Source: Diplocloster agilis | GTDB lineage: Bacteria > Bacillota > Clostridia > Lachnospirales > Lachnospiraceae | Direction of reading: 5' to 3' | DNA length: 64,000 bases | Assembly (NCBI RefSeq): GCF_019042275.1 | Contig: NZ_JAHQCW010000007.1 | Location: 110,626 to 174,625 of the forward strand | In this document: positions 16,183-25,801 of the stretch, piece after piece | How positions within the stretch are numbered: position 1 is the first letter of the stretch | Layout: each line of letters begins with the position of its first letter | Made by a program: the position numbers and the translations under genes | The notes under the pieces: model-generated | What the model saw: only the letters and a program-made list of their open reading frames with translations | The model's database searches: none | What the model was told of the DNA's origin: nothing

Positions 16183-17298
16183 CTACATCAGATTTTCCGG
16201 GTTTAGGCACTCCAGCTCAGGCAGCACGAATCTGCCGTCCCTTCGGATCAGCATATCGTCAAAATAGATCTCTCCGCCTCCGTACTCCGGCCTCTGGATC
16301 AGAACCAGATCCCAGTGGATCGCGGACTCGTTGCCGTTTGGCGCTTCCTCATAGCAGTTGCCCGGCGTAAAGTGGATGGAGCCCATGATCTTCTCATCAA
16401 ACAGTATATCCTTCATGGGTTCCAGCACATAAGGGTTCACCCCTATGGCGAATTCCCCCACATATCTGGCGCCCTGGTCCGTGTCGAAGATCTGGTTGAT
16501 TCTGGTGGTATCGTTGGCCGTGGCGTTGATGATTTTCCCGTTCTTGAATTCCAGACAGACATTTTCAAAGGTAAATCCCTGATAAGGCGAAGGGGTATTG
16601 TAGGATATCTTTCCGTTTACCGAGTCCCTGACCGGCGCGGTAAACACCTCTCCGTCCGGGATATTCATCTCTCCGGCACAGGGAATCGCGGGAATATCCC
16701 GGATGGAAAAGCTCAGATCCGTCCCCGGACCGGTGAGACGCACCCGGTCGGTGCGATTCATCAGTTTTACCAGTTCCTGCATGGCTGCAAGCATTTTGGA
16801 ATAATCCAGATTGCAGACTTTATAATAGAAGTCTTCAAAGGCTTCCGTGCTGGTATTGGAAAGCTGGGCCATGGACGCGTTTGGATAGCGCAGAATCACC
16901 CATCTGGTTTTGGGGACCCGGATTTCATGGTGCACCGGAGTGGAATACAGTTTCTCATACAGCTTCATTTTCTCCGCAGGCACATCCGCCAGCTCCGATG
17001 AGTTGGCAGAGCCTCTGATTCCGATATAGCAGTCCATTTTGGACATTTCAAGCGCATCCACCTCAGCTATCAGTTTCATTTGTTCTTCCGTACAGTTCAA
17101 CAGGATCTCCCGCTGGACCCGCTGTCCTGTGAAATGGGCGAATGGGATTCCCTTCGCCTCATACACCTCTTTGATGACCGCCCGGGCCAGATCTTCCGTG
17201 TCTTCTCCGATATAATGTATATAGACCTTGTCATTTTCCTTCACCTTGCAGGAATACCGGACCAGATTCCGGGCCAGCTGTTTGATTCTTTCATCCAT
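16183..17298 (-). CDS. M29 family aminopeptidase
   Basis: A 371-residue cytoplasmic metallopeptidase of the M29 (AmpS/PepS) family, which releases N-terminal residues from peptides using two metal ions. The protein begins directly with MDERIKQLARNLVRYSCKV, without signal peptide. Family blocks include GIRGSANSSELADVPAEKM (around residue 94), LTGPGTDLSFSIRD (around 190), CAGEMNIPDGEVFTAPVRDS and HFTPGNCYEEAPNGNESAIH, which carry the Glu, His and Asp metal ligands. Its length is slightly below the usual 400 but all blocks are present. An AGAGGAT ribosome site precedes the ATG. Confidence 0.9.
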   Translation of the reverse strand: MDERIKQLARNLVRYSCKVKENDKVYIHYIGEDTEDLARAVIKEVYEAKGIPFAHFTGQRVQREILLNCTEEQMKLIAEVDALEMSKMDCYIGIRGSANSSELADVPAEKMKLYEKLYSTPVHHEIRVPKTRWVILRYPNASMAQLSNTSTEAFEDFYYKVCNLDYSKMLAAMQELVKLMNRTDRVRLTGPGTDLSFSIRDIPAIPCAGEMNIPDGEVFTAPVRDSVNGKISYNTPSPYQGFTFENVCLEFKNGKIINATANDTTRINQIFDTDQGARYVGEFAIGVNPYVLEPMKDILFDEKIMGSIHFTPGNCYEEAPNGNESAIHWDLVLIQRPEYGGGEIYFDDMLIRRDGRFVLPELECLNPENLM

Positions 17299-17405
17299 AT
17301 CAGTTATCCTCTTTTCATTATTCCTGAATTATTTATCAACTTTACGATTTCCATCCCGATTCCTCCTAACCGAACGGTCCCGGGTTTGAATTCCTCTGCG
17401 TTCTA

Positions 17406-19940
17406 TTATTTCACATAACTGATAAATACATTCCCCGCAGCCTCAAACATTTCAGAAGATGCTTTTAATCCTTTTTTCTCAATGGATCCGCCGGACGGAT
17501 TCAGATAACTTACGCTTACCTCATCGTACCCGATAATCAGCACCGCATTGGTTCCATCGATCATGCCCAGCACCGGCGCGCCGTTGCTGATATAGTAAAA
17601 GGTCTCTTCCAGGGAACACCCGGTCAGATCCACCGCCCGGTTTTCCAGCTGCTCGTTCAGTATATCCACCGTCGACTGGCCGCTGTTAAGAAATTCCTGG
17701 GAATTGATATAGATATCATGCCTCTTCAGCATCACATCCAAGCATACGGAAAGACTGGTTTTACCCTCCTCGATTGTCTCCGCGGACAGATCGGCCAGCT
17801 TAGTCCGAAGCTTACGGTTGCCCCGTTCCCATACGTATTTCTGATTATCCGCAACCACGACGCCCATGATCTCATCCGCCTGACGGATAGCCGGACCCGC
17901 TTCCGCATATACGGCCTGCAGGCGGCCTCTTCCGTAGACATAAAACCGGCTGCTGGGATCCGCGGCTTCTTCCAGCACTACTTCCCTGGAATCCTCAAAC
18001 AGTACCTCCTTCGGGTGAAGTAGCTTGGGCTTTGTATTTTCCACCGGCCACAGCAGGGAGATCTGATACACCGTCTCCTTTAATTCCGACACATAGCTGC
18101 CGGCATTGACCTTCTGTTCCTCCTGCGCCGCATTGGTCATGATATAGTCCTCATCTGTCCGGGTGTATCCGCCCGCACTTCGTTCTACCCGGTACAGGGT
18201 AATCCTGTTGTTGGAGACAGCCGCATCGGATATATACAGACCGGAATCCCCATAGTTCAGATCCTTGGCGATCGCGCCCTTCTGGCCTTCTTCCTCATTC
18301 AGAATCACCAGCCGGTACATCGGGAACAGGACATTCCCGGTCACTTCCGTCTCCAGATCTTCCTGCCTGGCAGCTCCGTACATAAAATCCGTATCCACGA
18401 ATCCAAGCGCCCGGATATATTCCCCCTCTTCGGCATTTACCGTATGATGGAACCCGTTTTCCAGATCCATGACGGTAATACTGGTGGAGTGATACGGGTC
18501 GTTTTGTTCCTGCCAGGCGAACAGCCGGTTATCCCCCGACACATTGTAACAGCCTTCTTTGATACCGGAAGCCAGCGTCTGACAGCTTCCCGATGCCAGA
18601 TCGATCTGGTAGAGGCTGCCGTTGATCATCAGGAACAATTTTCCCGCTTTATTTACATAGGAAAGGACGCCCACATCCTGATCCAATAACTGAAAGGATT
18701 TGGGGCTGCTGATAAAAGCCGTCTCCTCAATCGTATTCGATACGCTGCTGAACTTGTAGACGCAAACGCCGGATTTACCCTCATGCCGCCCCCGGTTCAT
18801 ATAGCCATAGACCATAAAGTCCGTATTTCCCTCTTCATCCACATCTATGATCTTGATCTCATGCTGGTCATAGGAAGCCCGCTGGTCTTTCCCGTCATAA
18901 AAGCTGAACACCCGCGACATCTTATCCTCGGTCTGGTCGTACTGCCACATCTCCCGTTCCTGGACAAAGCTGATCTTATCTCCCTTTTCATTTGTCTTAA
19001 AGTCTATCTCACTATCCCGGATTCCCAGATAGATCGACTGTTTCCCGAACTGGGCTCCCTCCTGGTCGAACACCTGCTCCATGGTCCGGTCATAGTCAAG
19101 CAGGTACATCCGGTCCTGCGTATAGCGTACCCGGAAAAACTCGGATACATGGTAACTCTCCGACTTGCCATTTTCATCCGGGGCGGTCACCGTATACTGC
19201 AATACGGCGGAGGTGGCGGTGGGACTGATCTCCTTTATGGATACTTCCGCTTCGCCGGCCCGTTTTACTTCCATTTCCCCCCAGTTCACCTGGGACAGCT
19301 TACTGTGAATGGTCACATGCTGAAACGTGGAATTGTCCCCCTGGGAATTCGGTTCCAGATATTTTGATATGTCAAAATCCGCCTCCTCTTTTTCAAAAGT
19401 GGCGTCACTGAAAGACTGCATAAAGTCAACGCAGTCCTTTGCGTGCATCTCCTCGTCATAGACGATACGGGTATAGTAATCTACCGTGGCGTCCTCTGTC
19501 TCCACGATCAGTTTCAATATATATTCCTGTCCCTGCTCTAACAGGTCTTTGATCGGCAGAACCACGCGGAAATATCCGTCACTCTGGGAAAAGTCCGTCA
19601 CCTGCGTATCTTCCACCAGGCGGGTGGTGTCAATGCTGCGCACTTCATAGGTAAGATTACGTATCGCATTGCCGTATTCCCGGATCAAAACGGTAAGCTT
19701 CCGGTCCTGCGGCAGCGGTGTAATGGAATCCCGGACATAATTCGCGTCCATCTCCTGAGTATAGCCCTGCATACGGTTCACCTGCATGCCCTCTACTTCC
19801 GTATACGCCACAGGCAGCGTGGCCGCCGACATCTCGGCCGTCAGGCCGGTATTTCCTTTATCTAAAATACTGCTGAACGCAACGACTCCTCCTGCAAACA
19901 CCAGCAGCAGCACAACGATCCGAATCAGTAAATTCTTCAT
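17406..19940 (-). CDS. Membrane-anchored exported protein, degenerate C39-like C-terminus
   Basis: An 844-residue protein with an N-terminal membrane anchor (residues about 5-25) and a long extracytoplasmic part. Residues about 75-190 look like a beta-sandwich (repeat YEVRSIDTTRLVEDTQ, QEYILKLIVETEDATVDY). The middle 300-640 resembles a beta-propeller with repeated strand-turn blocks. The last 150 residues resemble a C39-like papain fold (GAPVLGMIDGTNAVLIIGYD), but the expected catalytic His is Asn and the Cys position seems to be Ser, so it is probably a non-catalytic binding domain. I do not recognise a named family. It overlaps the methyltransferase gene by 4 bp (ATGA), so the two are co-translated. 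Confidence 0.7.
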   Translation of the reverse strand: MKNLLIRIVVLLLVFAGGVVAFSSILDKGNTGLTAEMSAATLPVAYTEVEGMQVNRMQGYTQEMDANYVRDSITPLPQDRKLTVLIREYGNAIRNLTYEVRSIDTTRLVEDTQVTDFSQSDGYFRVVLPIKDLLEQGQEYILKLIVETEDATVDYYTRIVYDEEMHAKDCVDFMQSFSDATFEKEEADFDISKYLEPNSQGDNSTFQHVTIHSKLSQVNWGEMEVKRAGEAEVSIKEISPTATSAVLQYTVTAPDENGKSESYHVSEFFRVRYTQDRMYLLDYDRTMEQVFDQEGAQFGKQSIYLGIRDSEIDFKTNEKGDKISFVQEREMWQYDQTEDKMSRVFSFYDGKDQRASYDQHEIKIIDVDEEGNTDFMVYGYMNRGRHEGKSGVCVYKFSSVSNTIEETAFISSPKSFQLLDQDVGVLSYVNKAGKLFLMINGSLYQIDLASGSCQTLASGIKEGCYNVSGDNRLFAWQEQNDPYHSTSITVMDLENGFHHTVNAEEGEYIRALGFVDTDFMYGAARQEDLETEVTGNVLFPMYRLVILNEEEGQKGAIAKDLNYGDSGLYISDAAVSNNRITLYRVERSAGGYTRTDEDYIMTNAAQEEQKVNAGSYVSELKETVYQISLLWPVENTKPKLLHPKEVLFEDSREVVLEEAADPSSRFYVYGRGRLQAVYAEAGPAIRQADEIMGVVVADNQKYVWERGNRKLRTKLADLSAETIEEGKTSLSVCLDVMLKRHDIYINSQEFLNSGQSTVDILNEQLENRAVDLTGCSLEETFYYISNGAPVLGMIDGTNAVLIIGYDEVSVSYLNPSGGSIEKKGLKASSEMFEAAGNVFISYVK

Positions 19941-21106
19941 TTGATCTTTCCCTTCACTTCAGATTGTTCACACAGCAACCTTTCCAAAGAAGGATGGACC
20001 CCCAGAAAATCCCGGCACGCCTCATACCGCTGCCGGCTGTCTTCCATTTTACGCGTTTTCACGGCACGTATCAACAAGTTCTTCGGCGTATGCTCCATGT
20101 CGATGAACTCCAACATCTGCACCCGATACCCCTGCTGCTCCAGAAGCTCTGCCCGCAGCGCGTCCGTCGCCAGCGCGGCGATCCGCTCCTTAATAATCCC
20201 GTACCGAAACAGCGGCTCCAGAACATCGCTCCTGATCTGCCCGTTCAGCTCATGCTGGCAGCAGGGCACCGATAAAATAACCTTTGCGTTCCACCGGACC
20301 GCTTTGGCCAGCGCGAAATCCGTCGCCGTGTCACAGGCATGAAGGGTAACCACCATATCCACCTCAGATACCCCTTCATAATCCGCGATATCCCCGGTCA
20401 AAAAATCCAATTTGTCATATCCATACTGTCTGCTCAACTGATTGCAGCGGTCAATCACTTCTTTTTTCAGATCCAATCCGATAATCCTTATATCATATCC
20501 TTCCAGCTCTTTCAGATAATAATACATGGCAAAGGTCAGATAAGATTTTCCGCACCCAAAATCCAGTATCGTAAGCTGCCGTCCTTTCGGAAGCTCCGGC
20601 AGCACATCCCGGATAAATTCCAGGAACCGGTTGATCTGCCGGTATTTATCGTATTTGCTTTTTACCACAGCCCCTTCCCGGGTCATGACGCCCAGATCCA
20701 CCAGAAAAGGAACCGCCGTCCCCTCCGGCAGCACATACTGTTTCTTGCGGTTATGAGACAGATCTCCCTGCTCTTTTGCCTGCTTAAGGCGCTGCCGTTT
20801 TACATTCACCCTGCCTTTTTTACTGACCAGGACATTCACGTTCTCCCGCTTTGTCTCCGCCTGCAGCTGCTTAAAATGATGCTCCATTTTCTCCATCACA
20901 TAGGCCGCCGCCTGATCCGTCTCCAGATTCTGATGGAACACCTGGTTATTCCGGAATTCTTCCGCCTGAAAATACACCTGGTCCCGCCGAAGCATCGGCC
21001 GCATCTTTATCTTCACACAGCCATCCGGATTCCTGGCGCCGCTCATGGTCACCTGTATCAAATCTATATTCATTATATCCTGTAATACCAGCCTTAATTC
21101 CTCCAT
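19937..21106 (-). CDS. SAM-dependent methyltransferase (Methyltransf_32-like)
   Basis: A 389-residue class I methyltransferase. SAM-binding motif I is ILDFGCGKSYLTFAM near residue 185, followed by IRIIGLDLKKEVID (motif II), FLTGDIADYEG and TLHACDTATDFAL. SVPCCQHELNGQ resembles the PCCQHxL block of the PF13679 family, which includes poorly characterised RNA/protein methylases. About 150 residues of an extra N-terminal domain, rich in basic residues (SKKGRVNVKRQRLKQ), may bind nucleic acid. The start at 21106 follows GAGGAG; the longer reading from 21136 lacks a ribosome site. The last bases overlap the start of the exported 844-residue protein. Confidence 0.82.
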   Translation of the reverse strand: MEELRLVLQDIMNIDLIQVTMSGARNPDGCVKIKMRPMLRRDQVYFQAEEFRNNQVFHQNLETDQAAAYVMEKMEHHFKQLQAETKRENVNVLVSKKGRVNVKRQRLKQAKEQGDLSHNRKKQYVLPEGTAVPFLVDLGVMTREGAVVKSKYDKYRQINRFLEFIRDVLPELPKGRQLTILDFGCGKSYLTFAMYYYLKELEGYDIRIIGLDLKKEVIDRCNQLSRQYGYDKLDFLTGDIADYEGVSEVDMVVTLHACDTATDFALAKAVRWNAKVILSVPCCQHELNGQIRSDVLEPLFRYGIIKERIAALATDALRAELLEQQGYRVQMLEFIDMEHTPKNLLIRAVKTRKMEDSRQRYEACRDFLGVHPSLERLLCEQSEVKGKIK

Positions 21107-21200
21107 ACATTCTCCTCTGCCGTATCTGCTATCCAAAAAGTTTTCTATTGCTCTTTATTGTAATAGTTTTCCCGGATTCTGTCTACTGGGGTTTTGGGGG

Positions 21201-21237
21201 ACCTTACAGTACAGGCTTTGGAGAACCTTACGGTACA
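21201..21237. repeat. Two 13-bp direct repeats, 24-bp period
   Basis: ACCTTACAGTACA (21201-21213) and ACCTTACGGTACA (21225-21237) differ at one base. The second covers the stop region of the HTH-membrane gene. Located about 95 bp upstream of the methyltransferase start; may be an operator. Confidence 0.45.
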
Positions 21238-22361
21238 ATATAAGTACACACTTCTGCCTGCCGGATGTTTCCATAATTATCTGTCAGGGTGCTTAAAATA
21301 CGGATCGTTTCTCCGGTGCTGCAGTCGTTTAGCTGGTCCTGAAATTGGGCGTAGATATAGCAGTCACTCATTACGCTTTCCTTGTAGTCTTCAGGGTTGA
21401 TGTCCAGGGTTTTTTCCAGGACCGTACGGCCGTTTTGTATGACAAGGATCTTGCCGGATACGGGATAATTTAACGGACGGGGAGAGTCGTTCCCACTATA
21501 TTCATAGATAGGAGTAAACGTGGCAGCGGCTGTACCGTCAATTTTGATTCCCTGACCGGATTTTGTAATAGTCAGGTCATCCACTCCTCCCACCGGCATG
21601 ATAAATGTATGGACTACATCTTCTATGTCGAGGAATTCACTGCTGATTTTTCCTTCGTTAATAAAATTGATCTGAAACTTCAGGGACGTTTCATCATCTG
21701 CGATAGGGAGTTCTGCAGCAAAGCAGCCATTTTCGTAAAGGGCCCCTGCAGAATATTCCCGGATTCCATGGAGCAGGAATTCGGCGTTGGTTCCCTCTAT
21801 ATAGGTTTTAGGGGTTACTGTGATTTTCAGGGTTAGCTGATGATCGGATAGCTTCAGACCGGTTGGCTTTATCTCGTAGTCCGCGATCAGGCTTTCCTGC
21901 TTTTTTGCCGACTCTTCCAGATCGTTTTTGATGCCAAGGATCTGTCCCGTAACATCGGAGGTGATACTGCTGATCTGCTGATCCAGTCTGTCGATTCTCT
22001 GGTTGATACTGCGGATATTAAAGAACAATAACACAAACAGGCCTGCCAGGATCAGGAATACCGCGGCGGCTGTCAGTGCCAGTGCCGTATGCAGCTTTTT
22101 TTGCTCTTTCAGCCGGCGGATCTGTTCTTCATATTCCTGGATGCGTTCCTGTTCGGTTCCGTCCCCGGCTTCCCCCAGAAGCTGGGTCAGAGGGATACCG
22201 AACAGAGCGGCCAGCTCCTGCATCCGGTCCAGCGTGGGGCATACAGCCCCGCTCTCCCATTTGGATATGGTCTGTCGGGATACCCCCAGCTGTTCAGCCA
22301 GCTGCTCCTGGGACATACCTTTTTCTTTTCTTAGCTTTTGTATATTCTGATAAAATTTCAT
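21228..22361 (-). CDS. XRE-type HTH regulator with membrane anchor and extracytoplasmic domain
   Basis: A 377-residue protein. Residues 5-60 form a classical Cro/CI helix-turn-helix (LRKEKGMSQEQLAEQLGVSR then QTISKWESG). Residues about 75-92 are charged coiled coil, 93-113 a membrane span (TALALTAAAVFLILAGLFVLL), 114-160 a second coiled coil, and the rest a beta-rich outer domain. The layout suggests a one-component transmembrane regulator that senses an envelope or external cue and binds DNA at the membrane. Target genes are unknown; the adjacent methyltransferase and 844-residue protein are candidates. AAGGAG precedes the start. Confidence 0.85.
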   Translation of the reverse strand: MKFYQNIQKLRKEKGMSQEQLAEQLGVSRQTISKWESGAVCPTLDRMQELAALFGIPLTQLLGEAGDGTEQERIQEYEEQIRRLKEQKKLHTALALTAAAVFLILAGLFVLLFFNIRSINQRIDRLDQQISSITSDVTGQILGIKNDLEESAKKQESLIADYEIKPTGLKLSDHQLTLKITVTPKTYIEGTNAEFLLHGIREYSAGALYENGCFAAELPIADDETSLKFQINFINEGKISSEFLDIEDVVHTFIMPVGGVDDLTITKSGQGIKIDGTAAATFTPIYEYSGNDSPRPLNYPVSGKILVIQNGRTVLEKTLDINPEDYKESVMSDCYIYAQFQDQLNDCSTGETIRILSTLTDNYGNIRQAEVCTYIVP

Positions 22362-22500
22362 GCAAAGCTCCTTCCCTTGACAGGTATGTCTTATTTTAAC
22401 CCTTGAGTCCCCCGGAATCCAGAAATTTTCACTTTACATCAGGTAAATTTTCAGGTGCAGTCTTGCCCATTACCACTTTGTATCATAATACAGATCTCAT

Positions 22501-22575
22501 AAAAATCCCCCGGAATCGGATCTGCGGCCGTCTGTGTGTTCCTGACTGCCGGCAGATCTGCTTCCGGGGTATTTT
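22501..22575 (-). terminator. Intrinsic terminator after the flavin reductase gene
   Basis: A long imperfect hairpin: CCCCGGAA (22507-22515 region) pairs with TTCCGGGG (22562-22569), and GATCTGC with GCAGATC inside. On the minus strand the stem ends with GATTTTT, and on the plus strand with GTATTTT. Confidence 0.7.
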
Positions 22576-22585
22576 CAAAGTACCT

Positions 22586-23104
22586 TTATTCTACTGTCTG
22601 ATCACGGATCATGACTTTCTGAATTTCAGCGATGTACATGGTGTGATAATCCTTTGTAGGATACCACTTTTCATCATTTTCCTTCTCGTCAAAGTTTTGC
22701 GGAGGCATCTGCGCGTGATAGAGACGTTTACATACAAAAATCATATCCGCCTCTTCAAACGCGGCCGTCCCATCCAGAAAGAGGGGCGTCAGTCCGGCCC
22801 GTTTCACTTTATCCTCATCTCTGCCCGATACGCTGCCGCAGATGTTCAGGGCTTCCCGGTAAGCTTCCCCGAAGAACGCCACCGTAAACTTATCGCCGGC
22901 ATCCACAAATTCCTTCGTATATCTGCTCTCTCTGATATAAACGGTAACCGTATTCTTTCCCCATAATACGCCTACTCCGCCCCAGCTGGCAGTCATCGTA
23001 TTGAATTTATCCTCGTTTCCGGCGGTAATCAGCATCCATTCCCTCCCGATCTTGGTAAATGGATTGAACAAAAGCTCCTCCGCCTTTTTCTCTGTGAATC
23101 CCAT
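22586..23104 (-). CDS. Flavin reductase family protein
   Basis: A 172-residue FMN-binding split-barrel protein. TAGNEDKFNTMTASWGGVGV at about residues 27-46 and the RESRYTKEFVDAGDKFTVAFFG stretch near 75-95 are typical of the flavin reductase family common in anaerobes. It likely reduces FMN/FAD with NAD(P)H or carries FMN as an electron-transfer protein; the partner is unknown. No signal peptide. AAGGATGG lies upstream, and an extended -10 TATAAT on the minus strand near 23157 gives it its own promoter, divergent from the formate/nitrite channel gene. Confidence 0.87.
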   Translation of the reverse strand: MGFTEKKAEELLFNPFTKIGREWMLITAGNEDKFNTMTASWGGVGVLWGKNTVTVYIRESRYTKEFVDAGDKFTVAFFGEAYREALNICGSVSGRDEDKVKRAGLTPLFLDGTAAFEEADMIFVCKRLYHAQMPPQNFDEKENDEKWYPTKDYHTMYIAEIQKVMIRDQTVE

Positions 23105-23244
23105 CCGTCATCCCATCCTTTCCAGCTTAATAATGATAATCTTTGCAGACTATTATATCATATCTCATGAAATCCCAATAGACACCTCCACCCTTTTCTG
23201 GTATTTTATTAAATAACAGTATCTGTAAATGAGGAGAGACTTCC

Positions 23245-24048
23245 ATGCATTCATCCGTTGAAACATTGAACCAAATAATAGAAAGCGGTAAGACAAAGGT
23301 ATCTATGCCTTGCGGAAAGCTTCTGGCGCTGGGTATCCTGGCCGGGATCTTTATCTCCGTCGGAGCCGTGGCTTCCAATACCGTATCCAGTACAATAGAA
23401 AACCCCGCGCTGGCCAGACTGTTAAGCAGTCTGGTGTTTCCCGCGGGGCTTATAATGGTAGTTATGGCCGGCAGCGAACTCTTTACCGGTAATAACCTGA
23501 TCATGATCGGCGCACTGCAAAAGCAGATTCCGATTGGGGGTATGCTTCGTAACTGGGCGGTCGTTTATCTGGGAAATCTGCTGGGTTCCCTGTTTACTGC
23601 CTTTCTGATCGCAGTCAGCGGGCAGCTAAACCTCTTCGGTTCTCAGGCGGCCGTAACCACGATCCGGACCGCGGCGGCCAAATGCGCGTTAGACATCCCG
23701 CAGGCATTTGTGCTTGGCATTCTGTGCAATATCCTGGTGTGTGTCGCGGTTCTGATGACCTACCGGTCGGTATCCGTCACCGGAAAAATCGCAGCGTTAT
23801 ATCTGCCGATTTTGGTCTTTGTCCTCTGTGGCTTTGAACACAGCGTGGCCAATATGTATTTTATACCGGCCGGTCTGCTGGCCGCGGCCGATCCCGGTTA
23901 TGCGCAGGCCGCGTTATCGTCCGGGGTATCCTTTGATTCCCTCACTGTGATGAACGGTATAAAAAATCTTATCAGCGTATCCCTTGGCAATCTGGCCGGC
24001 GGCGCCGGCCTGGTCAGCTGCTTTTACTGGTATTCTTACAGGCGCTGA
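23245..24048 (+). CDS. Formate/nitrite transporter family channel
   Basis: A 267-residue membrane protein with six predicted spans of the FNT family. The short helix block LVFPAGLIMVVMAGSELFTG followed by NNLI near residues 63-86 and the second-half motif CGFEHSVANMYFIPAG near 193-209 (the conserved FExxxANM motif holding the pore region) are diagnostic. It would pass formate, nitrite or hydrosulfide across the membrane, useful to a fermenter that excretes formate. GAGGAG stands about eight bases before the ATG. It is a single-gene unit, convergent with the ABC permease. Confidence 0.9.
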   Translation: MHSSVETLNQIIESGKTKVSMPCGKLLALGILAGIFISVGAVASNTVSSTIENPALARLLSSLVFPAGLIMVVMAGSELFTGNNLIMIGALQKQIPIGGMLRNWAVVYLGNLLGSLFTAFLIAVSGQLNLFGSQAAVTTIRTAAAKCALDIPQAFVLGILCNILVCVAVLMTYRSVSVTGKIAALYLPILVFVLCGFEHSVANMYFIPAGLLAAADPGYAQAALSSGVSFDSLTVMNGIKNLISVSLGNLAGGAGLVSCFYWYSYRR

Positions 24049-24073
24049 CTCTTCTTTTCCTGAGCCGGCCGGC

Positions 24074-25786
24074 TTACGGGCGCTGCCCCTTCTTTTCCTG
24101 ATGACGGCGAATGGCCTCGTAGATCAGGCGGACCCCCAGATTGATAAATAACAGCAGCATACACATCGCGGCGGCAGGAGCAGTGTCTCCCGCCCCTTCC
24201 AGATTCACGATCGCAACAGCCGCGAGAGGTACCCGGGCGGAGTAGATAAATACCACCGCCGATACGGTAACCAGCGCGTTTACGAAATAGTAAACGAACA
24301 TTTCAATAATAGCAGGCAGACAAAGGGGAATGATCACTCTGCCCAATGTATGGTAAAAAGGCACCCCCATGGATTCCGACACCGTCTCGAACTCTTTGTC
24401 CAGACGCTTCAGGGATGTGACCGCGGTGGTGAAGGGAACGGAGAAAAAGTGGATGATGTCCGCGAATATCACGATCCAGATCGTGCCGTACAGAGCGTAA
24501 AACGGACTTTGAAGCGCATAGGAAGTAAAGGGAATTCCAAACCAGGAAGCGTTAAAAAACAGGATATAGCTAAGCCCTACCACGGTTCCCGGTATGGCCA
24601 GCGGGGTAATGCCGAGAAAATAGGTAAGTTTTCTGGTTTTTGGAAATTTCTGTATCCGTTCGGTCATGTAGGCGGTCAGAAAACATGCCACCGTACCCAT
24701 CGCCGCCGCTGCCAGGGCAATCAGCACCGAATTTCGAAATGCTGCGGTTCCGGCGCCCGCCGCCACCCGTGTCAGATCGTAATTCTTTAACGTCAAAGTC
24801 AGGTTATAGGGCCAGAGCTTGATTAAAGACGCAAACAAGGCGACTCCAAAGAATAGCAGCATAGCCGCCGTAATCAGCCAGCAGAATCCTGCTGCCAGGC
24901 GGTCCGAGGTTTTGTGGGGTTTGATTACGTAAGGGACAGCCTTGGAGCTGATGGATGCGTTCTGCTTGCTGCTGGTGATCCGGTCGACCGCAAAGGATAA
25001 CACCGCCGGGAACAGCAGCACGATCCCCACCACCGCGCCCATGTTGAAATTCTGCTGTCCCACCACCTGCTTGTAGACATCGGTGGCCAGCACATTATAG
25101 TTGCCTCCTACGACGGAGGGAGCTCCGAAGTCCGTAAAGCTGTAGGTGAAGGACACAAACAGCGCGCTGATCAGCCCGTACTTTACATTGGGGATCGTGA
25201 TGGTAATCATCTTCCGCCAGGCGGAGGTGCCCATACTGTCCGCCGCCTCATATAACCGGTTATCCGCTCCGGAGAAAGCCACCATCAGGATGGTAGTGGC
25301 CACGGGAAAGCAGTAGATGCTTTCCGCTATAATGATGCCGACCTTTCCGTACAGGGGAATTCCCAGGCCGGCCGCGGTCAGTATCCCCTTATTGCCAAAC
25401 AGATAGATCAGGGCGATACCTAAAAGCATGGTGGGCGCGAAGATCGGCACCATGCCGATATAACGGAAGAAATTTTTAAATCTTATATTTTTCCTGCTTA
25501 AGCTGTAAGAAAACAGGAAGGCCAGGCCGACGGATACAAGGGTCGAGACAATCGCCACAAAAAAAGTGTTTCCGACGGATTGCAGCATGGCCGGATTCGT
25601 GAAATACCGGGCGAATTGTTCAAAGCCTGCCGGACTGCCGTCGGGTCTTTGAAATGCTCTCACAAAAAGGGTTCCCAGCGGAAATACCAGGAAAATGATT
25701 AGAAATACCAGAACCGAGTAAAGGATCAGGCCTTTCAGGAAGTTTTCAATGGATATGTTCTCTAATTTCCGTTTTAAATTCTTCAT
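24074..25786 (-). CDS. Fused two-domain ABC permease, 2-aminoethylphosphonate/iron type
   Basis: A 570-residue permease that carries two BPD_transp_1 domains in tandem, about residues 50-270 and 340-560, each with an EAA-like loop (EAADSMGTSAWRKMITITIP and ETVSESMGVPFYHTLGRVIIPL). Such duplicated permeases are usual for FbpB-type ferric and for PhnU/PhnV-type 2-aminoethylphosphonate importers. It is last in a three-gene operon after a binding protein and an ATPase, immediately beside the C-P lyase genes. That context favours phosphonate uptake over iron. Confidence 0.85.
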   Translation of the reverse strand: MKNLKRKLENISIENFLKGLILYSVLVFLIIFLVFPLGTLFVRAFQRPDGSPAGFEQFARYFTNPAMLQSVGNTFFVAIVSTLVSVGLAFLFSYSLSRKNIRFKNFFRYIGMVPIFAPTMLLGIALIYLFGNKGILTAAGLGIPLYGKVGIIIAESIYCFPVATTILMVAFSGADNRLYEAADSMGTSAWRKMITITIPNVKYGLISALFVSFTYSFTDFGAPSVVGGNYNVLATDVYKQVVGQQNFNMGAVVGIVLLFPAVLSFAVDRITSSKQNASISSKAVPYVIKPHKTSDRLAAGFCWLITAAMLLFFGVALFASLIKLWPYNLTLTLKNYDLTRVAAGAGTAAFRNSVLIALAAAAMGTVACFLTAYMTERIQKFPKTRKLTYFLGITPLAIPGTVVGLSYILFFNASWFGIPFTSYALQSPFYALYGTIWIVIFADIIHFFSVPFTTAVTSLKRLDKEFETVSESMGVPFYHTLGRVIIPLCLPAIIEMFVYYFVNALVTVSAVVFIYSARVPLAAVAIVNLEGAGDTAPAAAMCMLLLFINLGVRLIYEAIRRHQEKKGQRP

Positions 25787-25801
25787 ACTTGATATCCTCT
25801 G

